Notes under the pieces: generated by a model
What the model was told of the DNA's origin: nothing
Databases searched by the model: none
Seen by the model: only the letters and a program-made list of their open reading frames with translations
In this document: in pieces, positions 22,120 to 31,455 of the stretch
How the letters are laid out: every line of letters starts with the position of its first letter
How positions within the stretch are numbered: position 1 is the first letter of the stretch
Program-made: the position numbers and the translations under genes
Source: Chrysophaeum taylorii
Taxonomy: Eukaryota; Sar; Pelagophyceae; Pelagomonadales; Pelagomonadaceae
Direction: 5' to 3'
DNA: 64,000 nucleotides
Assembly: GCA_029834535.1 (NCBI GenBank)
Contig: JAQMWT010000344.1
Coordinates: 434,001 to 498,000, forward strand

Positions 22120-23600
22120 CGTCGCGCAGGTCGAAGAGGTGATGACTGAATTGGGTATTACAGAGCATCCTGCTTTAGATGATGACGAGAGGCTGATGAT
22201 GAAGCATTTAATCTCGTATTCGTGGGCATTTTTTGATGACGTGATGAGACCTGTTGATTCACCTGAAGTGACGCTCCGGTTCAAAGAAGAGAACCCGACT
22301 CCCGTCAAACTCTCGCCATATCGGTTGTCGAAAGAAAAGATTGAATGCTTGCGGGTGCAGATTGAAGCATGGACCCGAGACGGAGTTATTCGTCCCGCGA
22401 ATTCTCCATGGGGTTTCCCTATTTTGATGTTGCCCAAGAAAGGTGCTGAGCCTGGCTCTTTCAATGCTTACAGAGCAGCTGTCGACCTACGGCGCCTCAA
22501 TGCATTGCTCAAGGATGATAGCTGGCCGAATGTGAGCATGGCTGTCGCGTTGATGTTTCTCATCGACAAGTTCTGTCGTTCCAGTTTGGATATTCGTTGG
22601 GGCTATCACAATTTACGATTGTCGCTAGATGCACAAGATGTGGTCACCTTCACTAGTCGTCTGGGAGCGTACAGCTAAATGCGTCTACCATTGGAAGTCA
22701 GAACAGCCGGAAGTTTGTTTTGCTAGCATTTGAACACTGACTTGTCGAAATGGCTATATCGTGATCTCGTGGCATATATCGACGATATTCTCGCTGGTCA
22801 CGCAGATACAAAGAATCACTTGCAGTGCCTTGTGCAAGTTATTCCCCAGCTCGCCTTGAAAGGGTACAGCGCCGAGATCAAGAAGATTCATTTTATGCAA
22901 GAAGCCATTGAGTTTTTGGGTCATTTATGTACCCCGAACGGACTTCTTCCATCACCAAGGTCTTTAGAAGCCATCAGACACATGCCAATTCCTGGCACTT
23001 TGTCGGATGCTGACCCTAAGAAGCAAGTGCGATCTTTCCTTGGAATGGGGAGTTTTTGCCGGCGTTATGTAAGGAATTTTGCAAAAGTTGCAGAGCCATT
23101 AAGACAACTGACGTTGCCGGACGCGAAATTCAAGTGGACGAAAGAGTGTCAGGAAGCTTGGGATGCCATCATCGAGGCTATTGTCACTTCGAAGGGCGTC
23201 TACCATCCTGATTACTCGTTGCCTTTTTACATTCGAACTGATGCTTCCGCGCGTGGGTTGGGTGCTTACCTATTTCGAAAGGTACCACTCGTTGATGACG
23301 ATGGAAGAGAAAGAATCGAAGAGAGAGTTATCGAGTACTGGAGCCAAACCGTGCCTAAGTCGATGAGGAAGTATGATCCTCGGCGCTTGAAACTCCTCGC
23401 AGTACTCTCCGCTCTTGAAAATTTCCGATTTTATATCGAAGGTCATCAGACGAAATTAGAGACGGATCATCGTAATTTAACGTTTCTTCGGGATTCGAAT
23501 CATACGTCTGGACATTTGGCACGATGGGCTTTGCGGCTTGCTGCGTTCGACCGGGAGCTCGGATACAAGCCTGGAAGCTCCCCTGGCATGCGTATCCCGG
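22120..23600 (+). other. Reverse transcriptase and RNase H of the gypsy element
   Basis: RT signature blocks: 'DGVIRPANSPWGFPILMLPKK', 'AAVDLRRLNALLKDD', 'YIDDILAGHADTKNH' and 'FLGHLCTPNGLLPSP', followed by the connection domain and the RNase H start 'FYIRTDASARGLGAYL' and 'LETDHRNLTFL'. The region is interrupted. Confidence 0.9.
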
Positions 23601-24079
23601 ATTGTCTGTCGCGCAGCACTATCGACAAATTGATCGAGAATGACGAAGACGGGGAACCGATCAATGAAGCTTTTTTGATTTTCCAAGAAATCCCCACCGA
23701 TGTGCCTGGCACAGCTTGCTTCACCTTCTCTTCGGTGACGATGCCTATGCTGACGGACAGCGGACCCACCGCAGCTATGGTAGCAGTTAGTACGCGACAG
23801 AACGTACAACCGCCTCAATTCTCGTACGAGTCTGAGCCAGTTGACTCCGTCGAAAGTCTCCCTTTTGCGGATAAAGCGGAGGATGAGATCACTCTCGATG
23901 AGATAGCGAAAGAACAAGCTGAGGATGACACATGCAAGCGCATCAGACGAAATCTCGACTCTGAACAGAAAGATCAAGACGAGCAGTCATCCGTACCATA
24001 TGAGGTTGATGACAACGTGTTGTATGAGGTCGATGATTCAGATTCTTAACGTCTTATTGTGGTCCCTCAGTCTATGCGA

Positions 24080-25576
24080 AAGCGTGTAATCGCCATGCAT
24101 CACGGAGGATTATTCGGAGGCCATGTAGGACGAGACTCCACAGCGAATCAAATCTTGGAACGGTATTGGTGGCCAAACGTCTCATCATCAGTTAATGAAT
24201 TCGTCAATGCCTGCATTGTTCGCCAGAATATTCGATCCACCGCCTAGACGTCATGGCTTGCTCTGTCAACCGAATCGCGTCGGAGATTGCTATGTCCTAG
24301 GTATGGATCTGATTGGACCTCTGCGAGGCGCTGACCTGTACACGTACATACTCGCAATGTACAATGCAGCGTCGCATTTATTGAAATTGGCTCTGATCAA
24401 CACCAAGCATGATTTTCAATTTTGAACGCGCTTGTGGACAACATTTTACTTGAGGGATGTCTCCCACGGTGCATAGTCACAGATAATGGAAATGAGTTCG
24501 CGATTAGGTTATTTCGCACGTTTGTTCGTCAATTCAACGTACGTTATCGTGCTACCCTTCCGTATCACCTTCAGAGTAATCACACTGAACATATCAACCG
24601 GTTTATCAAAGCCTTCTTGCGAGCTGCGATCGATGAACAGCGTCAGCCAGAGTGGTTGAATTTCATCCCATATGTGGCATTCATGTACAATAGGATGTAC
24701 ATTCCGGGAACGAAGATTTCACCTTTCATGATGCGTACTGGCAAGCAGCCCCTGTTACCACCCGATTACAATCTCTTGAGTGAACAGCGTGATCTACCGC
24801 AATCACGTCATCAGATTTTGGTGGACTTTAAGAACAAGTTTGAATTTTATAGTCAACTCGTTACACGCGCTCACCAGAAAGCACAGGAGAGTCAAAAACT
24901 CAACTATGATGCCCACCAAATTGACATCCAGGTTTTCCCAGGTGATTATGTTCTGCGTTTCGTACCTAAGACACGCCACAAGCTACGGCCCATTTGGCGC
25001 GGACCTTACATAGTTACCAAAAAGATCTCTCCCGTCGTTTACGAAACTCAGGACGTCAATGACGATGATGCTGAATCGGCTGTAGTATCTGTACAACAGA
25101 TTGTGGCTTTGAAAGTGCCAACCATAGACACTTCTTCAGCCCCTCTGCATTTACCTTCAGACCGCGACCGTTTCAAGCATGGTAAGTTCGTGATTTTCAG
25201 GGTGAAAGGACGATCCAACGCGTGGAAGAAGCGTATCTATGTTGCCGAAGTCTACGAAGAATATGACCACGACAATGATACAGTTGCGCTTCACTACTAT
25301 ACCGATTTGGGACGGCGCGATGATCCTCGTGTTTTTGATCCTACTCAGCCTCTGGCTGATCGACGATTAAGACCCGAATACAAAGACCCGGACGGAGGTA
25401 GCTTCACACGCTTACGACCAAACATGGAGGGCTGTCAACCCTGTGTGACTGATTTTCGCCCGGATGAAATCGATGTCCTCGTCAGTAACTTCGGCCTCCA
25501 CAGCAACAAAGATCCTGCTGATGTAGCTGACCGAGCTTATCGTACCATTCGTGAGCGGGACCTTCGTCACCCTTGA
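24080..25576 (+). other. Integrase and C-terminal extension of the gypsy element
   Basis: An HHCC zinc-binding segment ('HHGGLFGGHVGRDSTANQIL') is followed by catalytic-core blocks ('VTDNGNEFAIRLFRTFVRQF', 'HLQSNHTEHINRFIKAFL'). A GPY-type segment ('KLRPIWRGPYIVTKK') comes next, then an unusual C-terminal domain of about 150 residues that is not an obvious chromodomain. The region is interrupted. Confidence 0.88.
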
Positions 25577-25611
25577 AGTCGAGGACGACTTCATCTCAAG
25601 TAGGGGGCTCC

Positions 25612-25943
25612 TGTGGCAGTAACGCCCATTCCTCCCACTTGCCTGCCTGCCACCTGACTTACCCTGATTGTTGCTCTGGTACCGACCTTGCAATTATGGG
25701 GGGGGTGTCACCTTGACATCCTCACCTGTACTTCACTGAACCCAATGTACCAGGCATTTGTATTGCTTTCTTGCTGTCTTCTTGCTATTACCCTCATTTG
25801 AATATCCGAAGTTCGTGATGGCGTGAGTGTTCACGCTGATATCGGGCGTGTGGTGGTTTCACCCGCAGTTCGGGTTGGGAGAAGGGGGTGTTGAGGTCTC
25901 TGGCCTGGCCAAGAGGGGCGGGTGTCTGAGAAAAACCACTACA
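25612..25943 (+). repeat. 3' LTR of the gypsy element
   Basis: 332 bp, TGTGGCAG...CCACTACA, preceded by a short G-rich tract (AGTAGGGGGCTCC) that may be the polypurine tract. It matches the two parts of the 5' LTR and the inverted solo LTR. Confidence 0.9.
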
Positions 25944-27093
25944 GGGGCTGTGCCTCGCGAACCCCCCCCCCCGGATCGGGGGTGTCGCGGCAACTCCCGC
26001 CTCCTAAGGCTTACCCCTCTTCTAGGGCCCCCCTTATCAGGGGCACCCTACTCCGTTCTGATGATGTCAGTTTTCTATATGACATCATTTTCCCTGATTT
26101 CTTTTATTCAAGTGTTCTTAGTCATAAAGCAAGAGCCGATCCTCAAGTTGTGAGGACCCGGCACGGAAGTTGTTTGTGGTTGTGTGGCGGGAGAACGGCC
26201 ATCCTCGTCCAGTGACTCCACCAAGGGCACGGACGCGAGCGGCGAGCCAGGATTCGAAGGCACGCCAGGTAGCCCCTAAAATCCCCCTTACGCCACAGGG
26301 GGCTACCCTCCCTCCGAACCCCACATCGGGGTGGCGCGGCAACGCCCACCACAGGCTTTGGGTGGCTCTGCCTCCGAACCCCCTCGGACGGGGCGGGCTC
26401 CGAACCCCAAGCCCCCCGTGCGACCTTCGGCCACTTTTGTTTTGGTGGGGCGCTCCCCCCAAAAAAAGCATTCCCCATTTTTTTGTATTCTTAGTGCGTC
26501 CTTGTTTCCTTGCGCTCATCCATTCTGGCTCTTTGTGCCTGGGAGTGCAAACAAAAAAAAAAGAAAGTAGCGCAGGTTTTTGTGAGGGTTTAGAGTAAAG
26601 TTCGTTGTTCGGCCATCTAGGAGGTTTAAAGTCGCTACGATCGGCGACCCAGCCTTAGCAGGATGCGTCGATAGCACGCATCTAGACTAGGACTAAAATA
26701 TACTTTTGTCCGTAGATTATATTCAGCGTCGCTTTTGCCGAAGACTAGGATACCGATCGGCGCGCTCTCGACCTCTCTTTGACGTCCGACATCAATTTTA
26801 GCCCCAAACCCTCCCAAGAATGTGCTAGGTCGGGTCAGGTTGAGTTGGTGAGCACACGAGGAGTTCAGTGGCAAGGAGCAAAATTAAAGGGTAAGGGAGA
26901 TAACTTAGGTGGTAAGGAAAAAAAATCAGTGGTAAGGGAAAAAATAAAAGGGTTAGGGAGTAAACTCAAAGGGTAAGGGTGTGCTGTGTTTCTTGGTTTT
27001 CGCGGAGCGCTTGGTTGCGCGTTGCCGAGGAGCCGAAGAGCGCGATAACAGGTCGATACTGGAAGTGGTTCTGGACACTCCTGCGATTGTTGA
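25944..27093. other. Intergenic DNA with GC-rich hairpin repeats and a GGTAAGG-type degenerate array
   Basis: Similar GC-rich units at 25951-26003 and 26309-26350 share the pattern CGAACCCC, then ATCGGGG, then GCGGCAAC. Further CCGAACCCC copies occur up to about 26425. A 9-bp hairpin (ATGATGTCA) is at 26061-26088. Around 26886-26980 there are irregular units such as GGGTAAGGG and GGGTTAGGG. No gene is supported. Confidence 0.6.
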
Positions 27094-27635
27094 TTGCCTC
27101 CACGGACGAAACGCGTGGCTCCACGGTTTTACAACTCAGGTGAAGAGCATGACAAGCTTCGCCAAGTAGCGACCAACGTGCCAGATTCCGACGTTTGCTA
27201 CGAAGACGACGACGACGGCGACAACGATGTCGACCTCACGATCGATCCGACAATCAAGCGCCGCGGCGTCAAGTGGTTCCAGTCTTTGGCTCTCCAGACG
27301 CTCAAGATTGGCAAGCAGCACCAAGGCTTCTGGGACTCGGACAATTTTCTTCTTCGGGTCGAGGGCGTCAGAAAGTGAGATGGCGCGCCGACGACGTGAG
27401 CGCGTCTTCGACATCATTGGCCCCAAAAACCTTCCGGCTCGTGCGGTTCTCTCGCGTCGCCCGCGAGTACAAACTCGTCTACCGCTCCGAGGACGTGGGC
27501 ACCGCCGAATTCGAACACGCCAAAATCGAGCGACAAAGAGAGGCTGCGCGTCTCAAGCGCAAACACTCCTTCCATCGCGCGATCGACGCGCCGCTTCTAT
27601 CCGCACTGACTCTGGAGGATAATGTCGCTGACTAG
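27094..27635 (+). pseudogene. Small unidentified gene, apparently frameshifted
   Basis: The first part (27094-27378, ATG at 27094) reads as an acidic then basic protein: 'DSDVCYEDDDDGDNDVDLT', 'RRGVKWFQSLALQTLKIG', 'GFWDSDNFLLRVEG'. From about 27360 the coding character moves to the next frame ('KTFRLVRFSRVAREYKLVYR', 'AEFEHAKIERQREAARLKRK'), ending with TAG at 27635. I see no convincing GT-AG intron at the change, so a one-base frameshift in a host gene, or an assembly error, is more likely. No family is recognised. Its end lies about 450 bp from the 3' end of the S28 peptidase, which runs convergently. Confidence 0.4.
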
Positions 27636-28089
27636 CTATGTGCATGATTCTGGTGATGACTTCGGCACACGAAAAGCGTGGCGAGAGGACAAGGAGCAGT
27701 CCCCTCGCGTATCGGGGCAGCTCTGCGGTCCGACTTGAGTCGCTTCCGACCGCTGGCGGCACGTAGGGCGCCGAAATTGGACTCGTCATACGGTCGCCAA
27801 CTTCAGACATAGTGTATATAGGTCATACGGGCTCGCCCGGAGTCACTCGCACCTTCACGGACAGCCCAAGAGGACCCCCTCGGAGGCTCGAACGAAATAC
27901 TTGTCCAAATCGACCGACTTCCCCCTCAATAATCCCGCGGACCCAGGATGGGTTTGCGGTCGAATGAGCTCTTGAAATATGTAGTGCAGTCCTCGGGCGC
28001 GGTATGCGGGCGTTGTGTTGTTCGTCGTGGCGTTATAAGAAGATTCTTTAAGAGTGTACGCACGAGAATTTTCGAATGAGTCCGAATCG
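27636..28089. other. Intergenic stretch, nothing recognised
   Basis: Lies between a small plus-strand gene relic and the 3' end of the S28 peptidase. No coding, RNA or repeat feature is supported. Confidence 0.5.
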
Positions 28090-29505
28090 TCAGTCTTCGG
28101 CGAGCCAACGAAGGACCTGGTCTTGGATGTAGGCCTTGGCCGCCGCGACTGAGGCCTGGACGATGGTGTCGGCAGGATGGGTCCACGCATGATGCGAGGC
28201 TCCTTCGACGGAGAGGACGATCTCCGAAACGTTGCCGTCGGGGCTCTTGAGAACGCCGAGTCCAGACCAGGGATCACAGTTGCCGTTGGCGAAGTATGTC
28301 CTCAAGGTTGCCGGGGTGTCGCCGCCGAAGAGTTGGTTAGTGAAGTTGACGTTGCCGGCGATATTGGCGGCCGACATGTTGAAAAGCGTCTCGCAGAAGC
28401 CGAGCTCGTCTTCGAGCGTGACGTAGCCTTTGGCGAAGGGGCAGTTCGAGTCGAGCTCGCAGGTCTGGTAGAAGCCATACTCCGAGCACGTTTGGTAAGG
28501 CCAGGAGAGCGCGTCGGTAAACGCGTCGGGGCCTTTGAGCGCGTCGTAGGAGTAGTCGACGCAGGCACCCTGGTTCTGGAGGCGCGAGACGTTGGCGAGG
28601 GCGGTGACGGGGTCGGCGACAGAATTTCCGGCAAGAACGCCACATATCTGCTGGATGTTCCCCGCAGGCCCCGCGGCAGCCGGGTCGTTGTCTTGAGCGG
28701 GAACGTCGATGACGCCGTAGCCCGCCCACTCCTTTTGAACGGAACGGAGCTCGAGGGCGGTCGGGTCGCAGAAGTTGAAGAGGTCCGCAAGCGCAGCGAT
28801 AGCTGTTGCGTTTCCCGCGTCCAAGACCGACTTGATGGCGGCGTGGCCGGCGACGACCGTCTCGAGGCACTCGTCGCTTCCGCCGACGGATTTAAGCGTG
28901 AGTGCTCGGCCGACCAAGTCGTTGTACTCCACCATGTCTACTTTGGCGCGCCACGGCGCCGACGACGAGACGGCCGCGTGGATGAGATGCGGGAGCTTGA
29001 GGCGCGCGAAGCCCGCGACCATTCCCGGGTAAGACCCGCCCCAGGAGACCCACTTACTGGCAGCCGTGAGCCCGTACGCGGACGTGATCATCGCGTGGAA
29101 CGTGGCGATGTCGCCTATGGCTTCTTCCGTCGAGAGGTACTTAAAACTTGCGCGCGGGATCGAGCTCCCGTAGAACCGGTGCTCGAGCGCCAGCATGAGA
29201 GCCCCGGCGCGCGGCGCGAGCTCGACCATGTCGTTGCAGTGGACCGAACTCGTGAGCACCGTCGCGTCCAACGCGGGGCCTTCGCCGCCGACGCACAAGA
29301 ACACCGGTCCGCTCCCGTTGAAGAAAGTCGAGTTGGCGAAGTACCGCTGTTCAAATCTTTCGTCGTTCGTCCGGTCGAAGTGTGAAAGCCGCTGGCTAAA
29401 GTAGAGCCCGTCCGTGACCGTCACAGCCTGGTGCTCACGCAGAGCCTTGCGAATGCCGCCGCGCGGAAGACCCCACGCGCTTTGGAGCACCACCAACAGG
29501 AACAT
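28090..29505 (-). CDS. Serine carboxypeptidase S28 family (prolyl carboxypeptidase / DPP-II type)
   Basis: The frame is open to 29562, but the ATG at 29505 is preferred because it starts directly with a signal peptide (MFLLVVLQSAWG). The mature part has the S28 alpha/beta-hydrolase layout: 'QRLSHFDRTNDERFEQRYF', 'PVFLCVGGEGP', 'ALEHRFYGSSIP', then the nucleophile motif 'WGGSYPGM' with Ser near residue 158. The acid 'NGNCDPWSGLG' has Asp near residue 411, and the His motif 'GASHHAWTHP' follows. Several NxS/T sites fit a secreted or vacuolar enzyme. Family members remove residues next to proline from peptide ends. The protein is 471 residues, normal for the family. Its gene follows CCZ1 on the same strand after 134 bp that contain a perfect palindrome. 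Confidence 0.93.
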   Translation of the reverse strand: MFLLVVLQSAWGLPRGGIRKALREHQAVTVTDGLYFSQRLSHFDRTNDERFEQRYFANSTFFNGSGPVFLCVGGEGPALDATVLTSSVHCNDMVELAPRAGALMLALEHRFYGSSIPRASFKYLSTEEAIGDIATFHAMITSAYGLTAASKWVSWGGSYPGMVAGFARLKLPHLIHAAVSSSAPWRAKVDMVEYNDLVGRALTLKSVGGSDECLETVVAGHAAIKSVLDAGNATAIAALADLFNFCDPTALELRSVQKEWAGYGVIDVPAQDNDPAAAGPAGNIQQICGVLAGNSVADPVTALANVSRLQNQGACVDYSYDALKGPDAFTDALSWPYQTCSEYGFYQTCELDSNCPFAKGYVTLEDELGFCETLFNMSAANIAGNVNFTNQLFGGDTPATLRTYFANGNCDPWSGLGVLKSPDGNVSEIVLSVEGASHHAWTHPADTIVQASVAAAKAYIQDQVLRWLAED

Positions 29506-29612
29506 GTCTTCTTCGGATGATCTGCGACACGAGGACGTGGACCAATAGGCACGACGAGACACTGTGTCGTGTCGTTCTTGTCACTTACCCTAAAGTTGTA
29601 CGACGATGCTAG

Positions 29613-29636
29613 CAAGGGGATATATATATCCCCTTG
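29613..29636. repeat. Perfect 24-bp palindrome between CCZ1 and S28 genes
   Basis: Each 12-bp half reads CAAGGGGATATA on its own strand; the palindrome has no loop. It is flanked on both sides by ATGCTAG. It sits 3 bp beyond the CCZ1 stop and about 110 bp before the S28 start, so it may mark a transcript end or the S28 core promoter (AT-rich centre). Confidence 0.8.
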
Positions 29637-29639
29637 ATG

Positions 29640-31022
29640 CTAGGGGAGGACCGCAATGTTGCTGAGCAGGCCGGCCTTGAGACCTCGTAGGACGTCGACC
29701 GCATCCCGAAAATCAGCGTACCTCGCGTCGAGGAGAAGAAAGATGAGGCGCTTGTGGTAGTGCTTGGCGATGAGCCAGCCGGAGCGGGCGGGAAGGGGGA
29801 TGGCGACTTCCTGGATATTATTATTCGTGGGTCCGTCGACCGACATGAAGGCGCGATGCGCGTCGTCGAGGGAGCGGAGCGCGGGAGGGGGGAGGGCTTC
29901 TTCGAAGCCGAGCTTGAGAGAGACGTTGCCGCGGTTGAAGTAGACGAAGTCACAGCCTTCGACGGGGGAGCCGCGAGGTCTCGGGGCGCGGTGCTTGAGG
30001 GCGGCGACGAGCGGGGTGAGGGACGCATCGAGTCTGTGCTGGAGGTCGGAGAGGTCGAGGGTGTCGCGGTGAAAAAAGAGGATCGCGGTGAGGTCGGCGA
30101 GGCGATAGACGGCCGCTCGAGTCTCGAGAGGGCTGAGGTCGGGGCCGTCTCGCGTGGCGAGAACCCAATTCGAGTGGTCGAGGGGATGCGGGAGTTTTGC
30201 CGCGCCGAGGCGGACGCGCCAGATCGGGCGGTCGTCCACAGGCGAGGGCGCGAAGCCGCGCTGCTGGGGGGTCGTGCGGAGGACGCGCTGGTACAGCGGG
30301 AGCGTCTCGGCGACGTCGAGGCCCGTCCAGAGGATGGACGATCGGTAGAACAGCGTCGACTGGACGATGGGCAAAAAGTTTGCGAGCTCCCGCTGGGCTC
30401 GGTGCGCGGCGAGGAAGGTCATGGGCTCGGCACCGCAGTGCTCGAACCCGACCATATCGTCGAGGCTGTTTGCGGCGCTCGCGTCTCGCGGAACGCGAGC
30501 GAATCGACGAGCGAGTGCCTCGCGCGTCCGCGTCGTCGGCGACGCGGCGACCGCGTCCTCGACCCGCGCCTCGTCGACGGTCTCGCCGCGCTCCCGCGCC
30601 TTTCGCGCAGCTTTCCGCGCCGCGGCGAGCTCGCCGACAGCATCGAGCGGAAAGCTCTCCAGAATCCTGCCCTCGAACAGCGCCCAAGCGTCGTACGCTT
30701 GGACCATCAGAGACTGCACGGCGGCCGGTTCGGCTTCGACGCTCACCGCCCACACCAACCACACCTCGGCCTCCACCTCCACGAACACGTACCGGCTCGT
30801 CGACAGCAGCACCGTGTCGACACGTTCCCCCTTGCTGCTGAACGCCGACCCGAACGCCAACAAGGACTCCACGAGCCGCAGCCGCTCGAGACGCCGTCCC
30901 GCGTCGTCCCCGGCCGGAACGTACCACAATACGTGTTCCAGCAGCTCCTCGACGTCGCCGTTCTCATCGGTACACATGATCCCCCGGTGCATGAGAACGC
31001 CATGCTCGAGCCCGAGGATCAT
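29640..31022 (-). CDS. CCZ1: CCZ1-like subunit of the Mon1-Ccz1 Rab7 exchange factor
   Basis: The frame is open to 31091 from a non-ATG codon; the ATG at 31022 (MILGLEHG) is the first usable start, giving 460 residues. The N-terminal part has the first longin domain of CCZ1: '...ELLEHVLWYVPAGDD', then 'RLRLVESLLAFGSAFSSKG', then 'YVFVEVEAEVWLVWAV'. A Glu/Lys/Arg-rich linker follows, then two further longin-like parts ('LPIVQSTLFYRSSILWTG', 'ALKHRAPRPRGSPVEGCDFVYF', 'RSGWLIAKHYHKRLIFLLLD'). In the family, CCZ1 pairs with MON1 to activate Rab7 on late endosomes and vacuoles. The very N-terminus may be incomplete, and an upstream exon is possible. A weaker alternative is another three-longin-type protein (HPS1/HPS4 class). 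Confidence 0.72.
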   Translation of the reverse strand: MILGLEHGVLMHRGIMCTDENGDVEELLEHVLWYVPAGDDAGRRLERLRLVESLLAFGSAFSSKGERVDTVLLSTSRYVFVEVEAEVWLVWAVSVEAEPAAVQSLMVQAYDAWALFEGRILESFPLDAVGELAAARKAARKARERGETVDEARVEDAVAASPTTRTREALARRFARVPRDASAANSLDDMVGFEHCGAEPMTFLAAHRAQRELANFLPIVQSTLFYRSSILWTGLDVAETLPLYQRVLRTTPQQRGFAPSPVDDRPIWRVRLGAAKLPHPLDHSNWVLATRDGPDLSPLETRAAVYRLADLTAILFFHRDTLDLSDLQHRLDASLTPLVAALKHRAPRPRGSPVEGCDFVYFNRGNVSLKLGFEEALPPPALRSLDDAHRAFMSVDGPTNNNIQEVAIPLPARSGWLIAKHYHKRLIFLLLDARYADFRDAVDVLRGLKAGLLSNIAVLP

Positions 31023-31455
31023 CGACGACGACAACACGACTTCCGAAACCCTACCTATGGGGTGGGTCCCGCCATCAAAACCCCACCGCAAGGAGGGAGG
31101 GACGACCGGGGTATATGTAAGCCGACTAGATGTGGCGTCTTAGCAGCAGACACGTCAGCGCCTTTCTCTGCAGCAACAGCAGCAGTGCCAGTGCTAAAAA
31201 GGAGGCCGAAGACGAATGTGCTTTACGAACGATCGAGGTTGGGCCCTTCGAGCGAGCGCACCGTGCACCGTGTGCTGCTGTGAGACGGTGTCGCACTGCC
31301 ACGGCACAGGCGAGGAGCTTTTGCGCCTCTCATTCATTCATTCATTCATTCATTCATTCATTCATTCATGTAACAACGAGGAGCGCAACAGAAGGAACTT
31401 ATCGACCGACAAAACAACGCCGCGGGCTGTACATCGAGCTTGTGGTTGGTCGAAT
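31023..31455. other. Intergenic stretch with (ATTC)n tract
   Basis: Lies between ubiquilin and CCZ1, which both run on the minus strand. Its only feature is a tetranucleotide run at 31331-31369. Confidence 0.6.
31331..31369. repeat. (CATT)n microsatellite
   Basis: About ten uninterrupted CATT units, just beyond the 3' end of the ubiquilin gene. Confidence 0.95.

Larger units (their letters stand above)
15889..25943 (+). mobile_element. Ty3/gypsy LTR retrotransposon carrying a cytosine-C5 DNA methyltransferase domain
   Basis: About 10 kb bounded by direct LTRs (15889-16544, interrupted, and 25612-25943). Internal order on the plus strand: primer-binding region, gag (17014-19302), protease-like region, C5-methyltransferase domain, reverse transcriptase, RNase H, integrase, C-terminal extension, polypurine tract (near 25600). 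The order RT-RNase H-integrase identifies Ty3/gypsy. The gag and methyltransferase frames look whole. The second half of pol is interrupted in roughly three or four places, so this copy looks dead. A run of eight T at the end of gag is compatible with the ribosomal frameshifting that many members of the family use. The comparable LTR halves differ at roughly 8-10% of positions by eye, suggesting an older insertion than the copia element downstream. No convincing target-site duplication was found at the outer ends. Confidence 0.92.

Noticed and set aside
25130-25576. Chromodomain at the gypsy integrase C-terminus
   Set aside because: The segment with WKKRIYVAEVYEEYD lacks the aromatic cage layout of a chromodomain, so it is left as an unassigned extension.
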